NCBI GenBank assembly: GCA_019136515.1
Contig: JAGVUB010000157.1
Location: 62,001-126,000, forward strand
DNA from: Verrucomicrobiota bacterium
Lineage (GTDB): Bacteria > Verrucomicrobiota > Verrucomicrobiia > Opitutales > Opitutaceae
Direction: 5' to 3'
Length of the DNA stretch: 64,000 nucleotides
Shown here: in pieces, positions 37,208 through 44,974 of the stretch
How positions within the stretch are numbered: position 1 is the first letter of the stretch
Layout: the number at the start of each line of letters is the position of its first letter
Translations under genes and position numbers: made by a program
Notes under the pieces: model-generated
Database searches by the model: none
Told to the model about the DNA's origin: nothing
What the model saw: the letters and a program-made list of their open reading frames with translations, nothing else

Positions 37208-37966
37208 ATGAAGCTCGTCAGCTGGAACGTCAACGGCGTACGCGCCACCTTGAACAAGGGATTGCTCGAGTGGATCGAGCGCGAGCAGGCCGACGTGGTC
37301 TGCCTGCAGGAGACGAAGGCGCGCGAGGAGCAGGTCGACGTGATCTGGCCGGAGGGCTACGCGGCGCACTGGAACAGCGCGGAGAAGGCCGGCTACAGCG
37401 GCACGCTCACGCTGACGCGCCGCCCGACGGCGAGCGTGCAGCGCGGGCTCGGCGGCCTGCTCGAGGACAAGGAGGGCCGCGTGCTCACCACCGAGTTTGC
37501 CGATTTCTTTCTGGTGAACTGCTACACGCCCAATGCCAAGCGCGAGCTGGAGCGCCTCCCGTATCGGCACAAGGAATGGGACCCGGCATTTCTGCGGTTC
37601 CTCCAGCAGCTTGAGGTGCAGAAGCCGGTCGTGTTCTGTGGCGACCTCAACGTCGCGCACGAGCCGATCGACCTCGCCAACCCGAAGAGCAACGAGCGCA
37701 CGCATGGCTTCACCTGGGAGGAGCGCGAGGGGTTCTCGAACCTCGTCGCGGCGGGCTTCGTGGATACGTTCCGCGCGCTGCATCCCGGGCTGGCGGGCCA
37801 GTACACGTGGTGGAGCCACATGAGCAACGCCCGCGCCCGGAACATCGGGTGGCGCATCGACTACTTCGGCCTTTCGGCGGCACTGCGCCCGCGGCTGAAG
37901 AACGCCTTCATCCAGCCGCAGGTGACGGGCTCGGACCACTGCCCGATCGGGGTGGAACTGACCTAG
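37208..37966 (+). CDS. xth: Exodeoxyribonuclease III (AP endonuclease)
   Basis: A 252-residue DNA-repair enzyme of the exonuclease III/AP-endonuclease family. The N-terminal MKLVSWNVNGVRATL holds the metal-binding Asn, with LQETKA giving the Glu. Further motifs are YSGTLTLTR, VFCGDLNVAHEPIDL, and the terminal RIDYFGLS and GSDHCPIGVEL with the catalytic Asp-His. It removes damaged 3' ends and cleaves abasic sites in the cytoplasm. Start ATG 37208 is 129 nt from the divergent membrane gene. Full-length and intact. Confidence 0.97.
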   Translation: MKLVSWNVNGVRATLNKGLLEWIEREQADVVCLQETKAREEQVDVIWPEGYAAHWNSAEKAGYSGTLTLTRRPTASVQRGLGGLLEDKEGRVLTTEFADFFLVNCYTPNAKRELERLPYRHKEWDPAFLRFLQQLEVQKPVVFCGDLNVAHEPIDLANPKSNERTHGFTWEEREGFSNLVAAGFVDTFRALHPGLAGQYTWWSHMSNARARNIGWRIDYFGLSAALRPRLKNAFIQPQVTGSDHCPIGVELT

Positions 37967-38010
37967 TGCGGCCGCGCGTCGCCCCACCCCCCGCCGGCCC
38001 CGCCTTGCCC

Positions 38011-38556
38011 ATGCGCTACCTGCTCCGCTTCAGCCTCGCTTTCGCCCTGATCGTTGTTGTGCTCGGTCTGGTCGGCCTGGTGTTGCCGCGGTCGTACCGC
38101 GTGGTGCGCGCGGTCGCGGTGGCCGCCCCGCCGGAGACGGTATATTCGCTTGCTGGTGATCTGGCGCGCTGGCGCGACTGGAGCCCCTGGGCGGCGCGCG
38201 ATCCGCGGATGGAGATGACCTTTGCCGTGACGACGACCGGCCCTGGCGCGTGGACGGAATGGCGCAGCGCCAGCCAGGGTGGTGGCCGGGCCGAGATCCT
38301 GGAGGCACAGCCGCCTGAGCGGATGCGGTACCGGATGTCGTTCGTGGGCCTGCCGGTCGATTGTGACGGCACCTTCGACTTGGTCGCGACCGGTGGTGGT
38401 CGCGGCACGCATGTGACATGGACGAGTGAGGGGCGGCTGGGCTGGAGCCCACTGGCGCGCTGGTTCGGCTTGCTCCTGCGGCGGGCGGAGGGCCGGGAAC
38501 TGGAGCAGGGATTGGCGGCGCTGCGGGCCCGGGCCGAGAAGGAAACCAACCGCTGA
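38011..38556 (+). CDS. SRPBCC (polyketide cyclase-like) family protein
   Basis: A 181-residue protein from the ATG at 38011 (MRYLLRFSLAFALIVVVLGL), with one N-terminal helix or signal anchor. The START/SRPBCC signature follows: VAVAAPPETVYSLAGDLARWRDWSPW with the Trp-rich helix start, RMRYRMSFVGLPVDCDGTFD, and a C-terminal helix. It likely binds a hydrophobic ligand and could be membrane-anchored. Biological role unknown. It lies 44 nt after exonuclease III on the same strand. The open frame upstream of the ATG overlaps exonuclease III and was not used. Confidence 0.85.
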   Translation: MRYLLRFSLAFALIVVVLGLVGLVLPRSYRVVRAVAVAAPPETVYSLAGDLARWRDWSPWAARDPRMEMTFAVTTTGPGAWTEWRSASQGGGRAEILEAQPPERMRYRMSFVGLPVDCDGTFDLVATGGGRGTHVTWTSEGRLGWSPLARWFGLLLRRAEGRELEQGLAALRARAEKETNR

Positions 38557-38676
38557 GCGGGAAGAACCCTTCTAGCGGATGAGGCTGCGGGCGGTGCCGC
38601 TTGACCGGTAGCCGGCGGGCGCCATGCTGCCGAGTGCGCCAACCCCTGGCGCTCTGCAGTGTAACCCCTTACTCCC

Positions 38677-38901
38677 ATGAATTGGAAAATCGAGATTCTG
38701 GAGAACCACACCGGGGAACTCGGCGAAGCCATTCGGCACGAGGACCACCTGATCGAAGCAGAGGAATATCACTACAACCAAGGACAGGTGCTGGAGGTGT
38801 TTGTGCATCACGCGGACGATCCGGCGTGGCACATTTTCACCGATCTCGACTCCGGCCACCGATTCAAGATCCCGCCGGTGAAGTACCGGCAGATCGCCTG
38901 A
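38677..38901 (+). CDS. Small acidic protein of unknown function
   Basis: A 74-residue product, MNWKIEILENHTGELGEAIR at its start and DSGHRFKIPPVKYRQIA at its end. It is rich in His, Glu and Asp with no membrane segment. I do not recognise a family. The codon use is consistent with neighbours (strong third-position GC). It lies 120 nt after the SRPBCC gene and is followed by a 180-nt gap with palindromes. The short length makes it less certain than the other genes. Confidence 0.65.
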   Translation: MNWKIEILENHTGELGEAIRHEDHLIEAEEYHYNQGQVLEVFVHHADDPAWHIFTDLDSGHRFKIPPVKYRQIA

Positions 38902-38905
38902 GGCG

Positions 38906-38999
38906 CCGGCTCCGCCGGCAGCCGCGCTGCCCACGGGCCGCCATCGCGGCCGCTGGGACGGTTTCCCGCCAGAGGCAGGGAACCTCGGCCTTTCCGAGG
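38906..38999. repeat. Palindrome-rich intergenic element (REP-like)
   Basis: Between the small gene and cinA lie GCCGGC-TCC-GCCGGC (about 38906-38920) and CCTCGG-CCTTT-CCGAGG (38983-38999), with TTCCC/GGGAA arms flanking the second. No T-run follows, so they are not clear terminators. They resemble the other small GC palindromes in the window; whether they belong to one repeat family needs a genome search. Confidence 0.4.
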
Positions 39000-39082
39000 C
39001 GGTGGCGGGCCGCAGTTTGTGGCATGTACCGCCTGAAGGATCCGGGCCCCCAGACCACCCCGAGGTTGCCCGGATTCCCGCG

Positions 39083-39589
39083 ATGTCGGATGCTGCCATC
39101 ATGCTGAAGCGACTGATGTTGGCTCCCCCGCGATTGAGACTTGCGGTCGCTGAAAGCATGACCGCCGGCCGCCTGCAGGCGTTGATCGCGGCGGAGTCGG
39201 GGGCTTCGGAGTACTTTGCCGGCGGCATCACGGCCTACACGATCGAACAGAAGGTGCGCCACTTGGGGGTGAGCCGCGAAACCGCGCTGCCGGTGAATTG
39301 CGTGTCGGCTGAAGTTGCGTGGCAGATGGCGCGTGGCGCCTGCGCCTTGTTCGGCGTGGATGTGGCGGTCGCCACAACGGGCTATGCCGAAGCGGCGCCC
39401 GCACACGGCTTCCCCGAGGCCGGGTTGTTCTGGGCCCTCTGCCACCGGTTGCCGGACAATCGGGAGATTCGGCGGGAGGCACGGCTGACGCTGCCGGCGG
39501 CGGAGCGCGGCGAGGCACAGGTGCGGGGGGCGGAGGCGGCGTATCTCGCGCTGGTGGCCTATCTGCGGCAGTGGCGGACGGCGGCTTGA
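39083..39589 (+). CDS. CinA C-terminal domain protein (nicotinamide-nucleotide amidohydrolase type)
   Basis: The 168-residue product from the ATG at 39083 (MSDAAIMLKRLMLAPPRLRL) contains the CinA C-terminal (PncC) domain: LAVAESMTAGRLQALIAAES, YFAGGITAYTIEQKVRHLG, VSAEVAWQMARGACALFGVD and VAVATTGYAEAA. PncC converts nicotinamide mononucleotide to nicotinic acid mononucleotide. The usual CinA N-terminal molybdopterin-like domain is absent. The GCG-rich in-frame extension upstream was rejected. The gene stands alone upstream of the PAS/phosphatase gene. Confidence 0.9.
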   Translation: MSDAAIMLKRLMLAPPRLRLAVAESMTAGRLQALIAAESGASEYFAGGITAYTIEQKVRHLGVSRETALPVNCVSAEVAWQMARGACALFGVDVAVATTGYAEAAPAHGFPEAGLFWALCHRLPDNREIRREARLTLPAAERGEAQVRGAEAAYLALVAYLRQWRTAA

Positions 39590-39678
39590 TCTATGCCCGC
39601 CCCGCTTTCTCGGTATTGGCAAACTACTGGCGCCGGGGCGGTGTTGGTGCATGATATGCATGCGTAGGTGCGCTGCCC

Positions 39679-42540
39679 ATGGCCTCCGAGCATCCGATCC
39701 TCCCTCCCGGCTCCAACGAAGCGGAACAGCTGGCTCCGACCGGACAGCTGCCCGAACGCTTCTTGCCTCCGTTGCGAACCGCAGCGGAGGTCCATCTGGG
39801 CGTGAGCGTTGCGGATGTGCACGGTGTGCTCCGGTATGTGAGCGACCGGTTCTGTGAGATCAGCCGGTACTCCCGCGCGGAGCTTCTCGGCCGGAGTTTC
39901 CGGGTGGTGCACTCCGGCCACCATCCGCCGGAGTTTTGGCGCGAGCTGTGGACGACCATCTTGGCGGGGCGGGTCTGGCGGGGGACCATTCGCAACCGCT
40001 GCAAGGATGGTGCCTTCTTCTGGGTCGAGACGACCATCACTCCCGTGGTGGACGTGGGCGGCAGGCCGCAGTGGTTCTTGGCGGTCCACACCGAGGTCAC
40101 GCGGCTGAAACGGGTCGAGGAGGATCTGCGCCGGCTGACCTGCGATCTCGAGCGGCATGTGCGGGAACGCACCGAGCAGGTGCAACAGAGCGAGAAGTTG
40201 TATCGCCTCCTGTTGTCATCAGTGACCGACTACCACTACACGGTCGAAGTGCGCGACGGGCAGGCGGTGGCGACGACGCACACCCCCTCATGTCTGGCGG
40301 TGACGGGGTACTCGATGGAGGAATTCCTCCAGAACCCGAATCTTTGGCTCCTGATGGTGCCCGAAGCGGACCGGCCCGCGGTCCTGGAGCATGCGCGCGC
40401 GGCGCTCGCGGGCGAGAACCCGATGCCGATCGAGCACCGGATTGTGCGCAAGGATGGGCAGGTGCGGTGGATCCGCGATCGGGTGGTTGTCCGGCGCGAT
40501 GGGGCGGGCCAGGTGGCCTTCTACGACGGTATTCTGACCGACATCACAGAGGAGAAGCTGGCGCAGATGGAAGTGAAGCAGCTCACCGAGAGCCTGGAGC
40601 GGCGGGTGGCCGAGCGGACGGCGCAGTTGAAGGCTGCACACGACCAGCTGCGGGTGCTCTTCGAGCATGCGCCGGTGGGCATCAGCTGGGTCGAGAAGGG
40701 GGATCCCGACATCTACCACCTCAACGACCGGTTCTGCCAGATCATCGGCCTGAGCGCCACGGAGGCGCGCAGCTACGAGAACCTGCTCAAGGCGACGCAT
40801 CCGGACGATCGCGAGGACCAGGAGGAGCTCATGGGGCGCCTGCGCGCGGGCGAGATGGACAGCTTCACCTTGGAGAAACGCTACGTGCACAAGGATGGGC
40901 GGACCGTCTGGGGGCAGCTCACGGTGGCGGTGTTGCGCGACGAGACGGGGCGGATCACCCAGCATTTCGCCATGCTCGTCGACATCACCGACCGGGTGCG
41001 CGCCGAGCAGGAGGCCCGGGCGAGCGAACTGCGGCTGCGGCGCTACTTCGAGAATGCGAGCGAGATCCTCTACTCGCTGGATGCGCGCGGCCTGTTCACG
41101 TTTGTCTCGCCGGCCTGGACGTTGAAGCTGGGCCACGCGCTGGGCGATGTGGTCGGGCATTCGGTCGCTGACTTCGTGCACGAGGAGGACATGCCCGCCT
41201 GCGCGGCCTTCTTCCGCGACGTGGTCGAGGTGGGCATCTCCAGCCATTCGATCGAGTATCGGATTCGGCATTCTGACGGGAACTGGCGTTGGCACGCCTC
41301 GACCGGTTCGGTGATCCGCGATGAGAGCGGGGCCCCGATCTTCTTCGGGATCGGGCGGGATGTCACGCGGCGGCGCGAGGCGCAGATGGAACTGCGCGCC
41401 GCGCTCGCGCGACGCGAGGAGCTGGAGCGCATCATCGCGCGGTCGCCCTCGGTCGCCGTGCTCTGGAGCGCCCAGGAGGGCTGGGCGGTGCAGTTCGTCT
41501 CCGAGAGCATCTCGCAGTTCGGCTACAGTGCACAGGATCTGATGGTGGGGCGGGTCCGGTATGTGGACCTCCTCCATCCCGACGACGTGGCGCGGGTCAT
41601 GGACGAGGTGCGGGCCCACTCCTCCGCCGAGCATGCCGAATATCGACAGGAATATCGTATCGTGTGCAAGGATGGGCGCGTGCGCTGGATCGACGACCGG
41701 ACCGCCGTCCGGTTCGATTCCGCAGGGCGCGCCACGCACCACGAGGGTATTCTCACCGACATCACCTCCCGCAAGGAGGCCGAGGAGCGCGACCGCGTCG
41801 CCCGGGAGCGCGACCTGCGGGTCGCCCACGAGGTGCAACAGCACCTGCTGCCCAACGTCTATCCCGACATCGGCGTTGTGGAGACCGACACGCTCTACAC
41901 CCCCTCGCGTCTGGTCGGCGGCGACTACTACGATTTCTTCGCGGTCGGCGACCGGCGCTGGGGGTTTGCGGTGGCTGATGTGTCGGGCAAGGGCACCGCG
42001 GCGGCGCTGATGATGGCCTCGTGCCGCACGGCCCTGCGGGTGAAGGCGCAGGGCGGCTGGTCCCCAGCCGATGTGCTGCGCATGGTGAACTACATCGTCG
42101 AGCCGGACATGCCCAAGGCGATGTTCATCTCGGTGGTCTACGGAATCCTCGATCTGGACACGAACGTCTTCAGCTACTGTCGCGCCGGCCATGAGCCCGG
42201 GCTGATCGTGCGCGCAGGCTCCGGCGAGGTGGAGGAACTGTGCCCGGCCGGCATGGCGCTCGGTCTCGATTCGGGCGTGCTGTTCGACGAGTGCCTCGAG
42301 GAGGCCACGGTGACGCTCGCCCCGAAGGATCTGTTGGTGCTCTACACCGACGGGATCACCGAGACGGCCAATCCCGAAGGCGAGGAGTTCGGCCGCGAAC
42401 GGCTCGGGGCGGTGCTGCGCGAGTCCCGGCACCTGCCGCTGGCGGAGATCCGCCTGCAGGTGGATCGGGCTTTGTGCAGTTTTGCTTTCAACGCCCCGGC
42501 GGCCGACGACCGCACGCTGCTGCTGGTGCGCCCGCGCTAG
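39679..42540 (+). CDS. Five-PAS SpoIIE/RsbU-type serine phosphatase
   Basis: A 953-residue soluble signalling protein. About five PAS/PAC units run from residue 30 to 690; PAC ends include GILTDITEEKLAQMEVK, AMLVDITDRVRAEQE, IGRDVTRRREA and GILTDITSRKEAEE. The C-terminal PP2C-like phosphatase starts with HEVQQHLLPNVYPDIGVVET, continues GGDYYDFFAVGDRRWGFAVA and DVSGKGTAAALMMASCR, and ends YTDGITETANPEG and DDRTLLLV. Asp residues needed for the metal site are present. It probably dephosphorylates an anti-sigma antagonist, but no anti-sigma gene is adjacent. No membrane helix. Confidence 0.95.
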   Translation: MASEHPILPPGSNEAEQLAPTGQLPERFLPPLRTAAEVHLGVSVADVHGVLRYVSDRFCEISRYSRAELLGRSFRVVHSGHHPPEFWRELWTTILAGRVWRGTIRNRCKDGAFFWVETTITPVVDVGGRPQWFLAVHTEVTRLKRVEEDLRRLTCDLERHVRERTEQVQQSEKLYRLLLSSVTDYHYTVEVRDGQAVATTHTPSCLAVTGYSMEEFLQNPNLWLLMVPEADRPAVLEHARAALAGENPMPIEHRIVRKDGQVRWIRDRVVVRRDGAGQVAFYDGILTDITEEKLAQMEVKQLTESLERRVAERTAQLKAAHDQLRVLFEHAPVGISWVEKGDPDIYHLNDRFCQIIGLSATEARSYENLLKATHPDDREDQEELMGRLRAGEMDSFTLEKRYVHKDGRTVWGQLTVAVLRDETGRITQHFAMLVDITDRVRAEQEARASELRLRRYFENASEILYSLDARGLFTFVSPAWTLKLGHALGDVVGHSVADFVHEEDMPACAAFFRDVVEVGISSHSIEYRIRHSDGNWRWHASTGSVIRDESGAPIFFGIGRDVTRRREAQMELRAALARREELERIIARSPSVAVLWSAQEGWAVQFVSESISQFGYSAQDLMVGRVRYVDLLHPDDVARVMDEVRAHSSAEHAEYRQEYRIVCKDGRVRWIDDRTAVRFDSAGRATHHEGILTDITSRKEAEERDRVARERDLRVAHEVQQHLLPNVYPDIGVVETDTLYTPSRLVGGDYYDFFAVGDRRWGFAVADVSGKGTAAALMMASCRTALRVKAQGGWSPADVLRMVNYIVEPDMPKAMFISVVYGILDLDTNVFSYCRAGHEPGLIVRAGSGEVEELCPAGMALGLDSGVLFDECLEEATVTLAPKDLLVLYTDGITETANPEGEEFGRERLGAVLRESRHLPLAEIRLQVDRALCSFAFNAPAADDRTLLLVRPR

Positions 42541-42550
42541 GCTTGCGGGA

Positions 42551-43012
42551 TCAGCCCAGGCGCGGGTCGAAGAAGAAGAGCCGCTCATGCTCCGCCCGGA
42601 ACTGGGCGAAGGCGGGATGCCGTGGGTTGAGAATGTAGTTTGTCTCCTCGGGCAGCAGCACGCTGGGCACGGCGAGCACTGGGCGTTCGCTCCGCCCCAA
42701 CCAAGCGCGGCCGGCTTCCTGCGTACCGACGGGAGGCGGGAACTGGGTCCAGTCGCGCGGAAGTGCGGCGGCGGCCAGAGTTTCCACCGCGGAGTCGTCG
42801 AACTCGATGCGGTGGAGCGCGAAGGCGACGACACGCAGTGGTTTCGGCAGATGGACGAGCACTTCCAGCGCCGCCAGCGCACGACTGCTCGCGGTGTAGA
42901 CTGCCGGCCATCCCGGCGGATTCCACCGGCCGCCATACAACCGCGCGCCCTCGCCATCGAAGGCCTGGTTGGCCAGTTCCGCGCGTACCAAACGCCACGC
43001 AGAGCGCCTCAT
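42551..43012 (-). CDS. RES-domain toxin
   Basis: A 153-residue toxin from the ATG at 43012 (MRRSAWRLVRAELANQAFDG). The RES domain is recognised by ARLYGGRWNPPGWPAVYTAS, Glu50 in LAALEVLVHLPKP, and Ser117 in AVPSVLLPEETNYILNPRHP. RES toxins degrade NAD+ in the cytoplasm. It overlaps the upstream antitoxin by 4 nt (ATGA), so they are translationally coupled. The end is 10 nt from the convergent PAS gene. No second copy is seen. Confidence 0.93.
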   Translation of the reverse strand: MRRSAWRLVRAELANQAFDGEGARLYGGRWNPPGWPAVYTASSRALAALEVLVHLPKPLRVVAFALHRIEFDDSAVETLAAAALPRDWTQFPPPVGTQEAGRAWLGRSERPVLAVPSVLLPEETNYILNPRHPAFAQFRAEHERLFFFDPRLG

Positions 43013-43476
43013 GCGTAGACTCCGTGTTCGATCCGGCCGAGCAGCCGCTCGACCTCGCGGGCCCCGGGTTCGGTGTCGCAGAGCGCGAGAGGGCTCGAGC
43101 CTGCGAGCGCAATCTGTGGCTCCTTGAACCACGCGGCTGCGGCGGGCTCGCTGCCGAGCAAGCGGCGGGCTTCGTCGTACACGCGGTGCAGGCGGGCGAG
43201 CCGATCCGATTCCTCCTTGCTCAGGCGACCTTCCTCGCGCCGGCGCTGGAGTGTGCGTGCGGGCAGGGCGAGCACCGCCCCGAGTGCGGTGGTCGTGAGG
43301 GCGAGCCGGTTTTGCAAGTCGAAGAACGCCTCCACCGGCAGGCCCTCGCGAATTGCCTTCGCGAGTCCGAGCGGGTTCCCCAAGAGGGTCGCGCCGTAGA
43401 GCGTCGCCGGCTCCTCGACGGCCGCGACCGGCGGGTTGGTGGTCGGCGCTGAGAATGAGCGTGGATTTCTCTTCAT
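43009..43476 (-). CDS. Xre/MbcA/ParS-family antitoxin
   Basis: A 155-residue antitoxin that neutralises the RES toxin. The central helix-turn-helix lies around FDLQNRLALTTTALGAVLAL and PARTLQRRREEGRLSKEESD, followed by the toxin-binding domain with ARLHRVYDEARRLLGSEPAA and a C-terminal LALCDTEPGAREVERLLGRI typical of the family. It starts at the ATG at 43476. A 14-nt palindrome lies 35-48 nt upstream and could be its operator. Four-nt overlap with the toxin confirms the module. Confidence 0.93.
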   Translation of the reverse strand: MKRNPRSFSAPTTNPPVAAVEEPATLYGATLLGNPLGLAKAIREGLPVEAFFDLQNRLALTTTALGAVLALPARTLQRRREEGRLSKEESDRLARLHRVYDEARRLLGSEPAAAAWFKEPQIALAGSSPLALCDTEPGAREVERLLGRIEHGVYA

Positions 43477-43510
43477 GTGGGCACTCTCGGCCAGATGGCA
43501 TCGTTTTCAA

Positions 43511-43524
43511 GCGCCATTTGGCGC
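43511..43524 (-). promoter_or_regulatory. Candidate operator of the Xre-RES module
   Basis: GCGCCA-TT-TGGCGC is a perfect palindrome 35-48 nt upstream of the antitoxin ATG. TTGAAA on the minus strand directly abuts it (43510-43505) and could be a -35 box, and TGGCAT and ATGCCA copies lie on either side (about 43490-43560). Autoregulation by Xre-type antitoxins is known in general; here it is inference. Confidence 0.4.
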
Positions 43525-43696
43525 CTTCTTGGTGGCTGTTTGGAATGCCACGATGGCGTCTGGGTTGTTCGTTGGCACTTGCCTGGTTTCGTGGTGTGGG
43601 GGCGCTGGGGCCAAGGACTGTCGGCCGGCCGATCTTTGTGCTCGTCGCCCCGGTGAATCCGTCGCGGACTTTGTGGCTCGGCCAATCCCGACGACC

Positions 43697-44029
43697 ATGG
43701 AGATACCCTCCGATTGCCTGAACTGCGGTGTCTGCTGTTTTTCGAAGTCCGCCACCTACATCCGGGTGAGCGGCGCCGACTGGACGCGGCTGGGCGACGA
43801 GGCCGAGGCCGTGGCGCGCTTCGTGGGCCAGCGCGCCTACATGCGCATGGAGGACGGGCACTGCATCGCGCTCCAGATCACGACCCACCGCGGCCGGCCG
43901 CCAGTGTTCTTTTGTTCCCTCTACGAGAAGCGTCCGCAGATCTGCCGCGACCTGCGGCGCGGTTCGCCGGAGTGCGAGGGCGAGCTCACGACCAAGGCCC
44001 GGCGCGTGGCCGACGAGCACGGCGGCTGA
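43697..44029 (+). CDS. YkgJ family cysteine cluster protein
   Basis: A 110-residue protein from the ATG at 43697 (MEIPSDCLNCGVCCFSKSAT). The family's cysteines are in CLNCGVCC and in FFCSLYEKRPQICRDLRRGS with PECEGEL. The eight cysteines probably bind zinc or an iron-sulfur cluster; the function of the family is not settled. It is divergent from the antitoxin, with 220 nt between them. The frame extends upstream of the ATG, but the Cys cluster starts right after this Met. Downstream hairpins may end transcription. Confidence 0.88.
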   Translation: MEIPSDCLNCGVCCFSKSATYIRVSGADWTRLGDEAEAVARFVGQRAYMRMEDGHCIALQITTHRGRPPVFFCSLYEKRPQICRDLRRGSPECEGELTTKARRVADEHGG

Positions 44030-44054
44030 CGCGGCCGTTCACGGAGGATTTCGG

Positions 44055-44094
44055 CCCGTTCAAACGAACGGGGGACCGCCGGCCGTCCGGCGGT
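44055..44094 (+). terminator. Tandem hairpins after the YkgJ gene
   Basis: CCCGTTC-AAAC-GAACGGG (44055-44072) and ACCGCCGG-CCGT-CCGGCGGT (44075-44094) are perfect stems 26-65 nt after the stop codon. The trailing TGTCTC is weakly T-rich, so this may be a terminator or another palindromic element. Confidence 0.45.
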
Positions 44095-44199
44095 TGTCTC
44101 GGGCGCATGGGCACGATGCACTGCCGGCCCCCAGAAGCGACCGGTCGGCAGGCTGGGCCCCGCCGCCCCGTCAAAGAAACCCGAACACCACCAGACAGA

Positions 44200-44859
44200 A
44201 TGAAATCGCTGAAACTCCTCCTCTGTTTCGGACTCGCCGCTGTGGCGGTCCAAGCTGCCAACAACTCTCCGATGGCCGACTGGCCGAAGGCCTATTCCGT
44301 CGAGATGGAGACCACCGCCGGTGGCATGACGACCAAGTCGAAGCTCTTCGTCGACGGCGACAAGATGCGCACCGACATGGACGCGAATGGCATGCAGATG
44401 AGCTCCATCATCCGCAAGGACAAGAAGATGAGCTATTCGCTCATGCATGCCCAGAAGATGGTCATGGAGAATCCCCTCCAGGATGCTCCCGCGGCGCCTG
44501 CCCAGGCTGTCGCGGAGCCGAAGTGGGAGAAGATCGGTTCCGCCACGGTCAACGGCGTCGCTTGTACCGAGTACAAGGTTGTTACCGGCGGCCAGGAAAT
44601 GCACTATTTCCTCAACAGCGACAACTACCCCGTCCGTCTCTCCTCCAAGGACATGACGATGGACTACAAGAACTTCAAGGCCGGCGCGCCCGACGCTGCG
44701 TTGTTCGAGGTTCCGGCCGGCTACAGCAAGCCCGGCGAGGCCCCTGCGGCCAGCGCGGACAACTCCTCCGGCAACGGCAACTCCGGCGCCGCGGCGCCGG
44801 CTGCCGAGGAGAAGCCCGCCAAGAAGAAAAAGGGGCTCGGTGGCATGCTCGGTCGTTGA
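44200..44859 (+). CDS. Secreted DUF4412-like protein
   Basis: A 219-residue secreted protein with a signal peptide (MKSLKLLLCFGLAAVAVQA). The mature region follows the DUF4412 pattern: strands with AYSVEMETTAGGMTTKSKLF, VDGDKMRTDMDANGMQMSSI, YSLMHAQKMVMENPL, a Cys in SATVNGVACTEYKVV, and DMTMDYKNFKAGAPDAALFE. The C-terminal tail is Ala/Ser/Gly-rich and ends KPAKKKKGLGGMLGR. The function is not known; such proteins are periplasmic or outer-membrane associated. It ends at a strong terminator before the convergent helicase gene. Confidence 0.8.
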   Translation: MKSLKLLLCFGLAAVAVQAANNSPMADWPKAYSVEMETTAGGMTTKSKLFVDGDKMRTDMDANGMQMSSIIRKDKKMSYSLMHAQKMVMENPLQDAPAAPAQAVAEPKWEKIGSATVNGVACTEYKVVTGGQEMHYFLNSDNYPVRLSSKDMTMDYKNFKAGAPDAALFEVPAGYSKPGEAPAASADNSSGNGNSGAAAPAAEEKPAKKKKGLGGMLGR

Positions 44860-44901
44860 GCGAACGCCTTCCGGCTGAAGATAGTACATACGGACAAGCA
44901 G

Positions 44902-44932
44902 CGGCCCTCTCGTGAGAGAGGGCCGTTTGCTT
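44902..44932 (+). terminator. Rho-independent terminator with GTGA loop
   Basis: A perfect 10-bp stem (44902-44911 with 44916-44925) around a GTGA tetraloop, followed on the plus strand by TTTGCTTTCTTG. It lies 43 nt after the DUF4412-like gene and 50 nt before the end of the convergent RNA helicase, so it may act for both. Confidence 0.85.
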
Positions 44933-44974
44933 TCTTGTCGGGTACGCCAATCCGGGCCAGCCCGCTTGGTGTGG

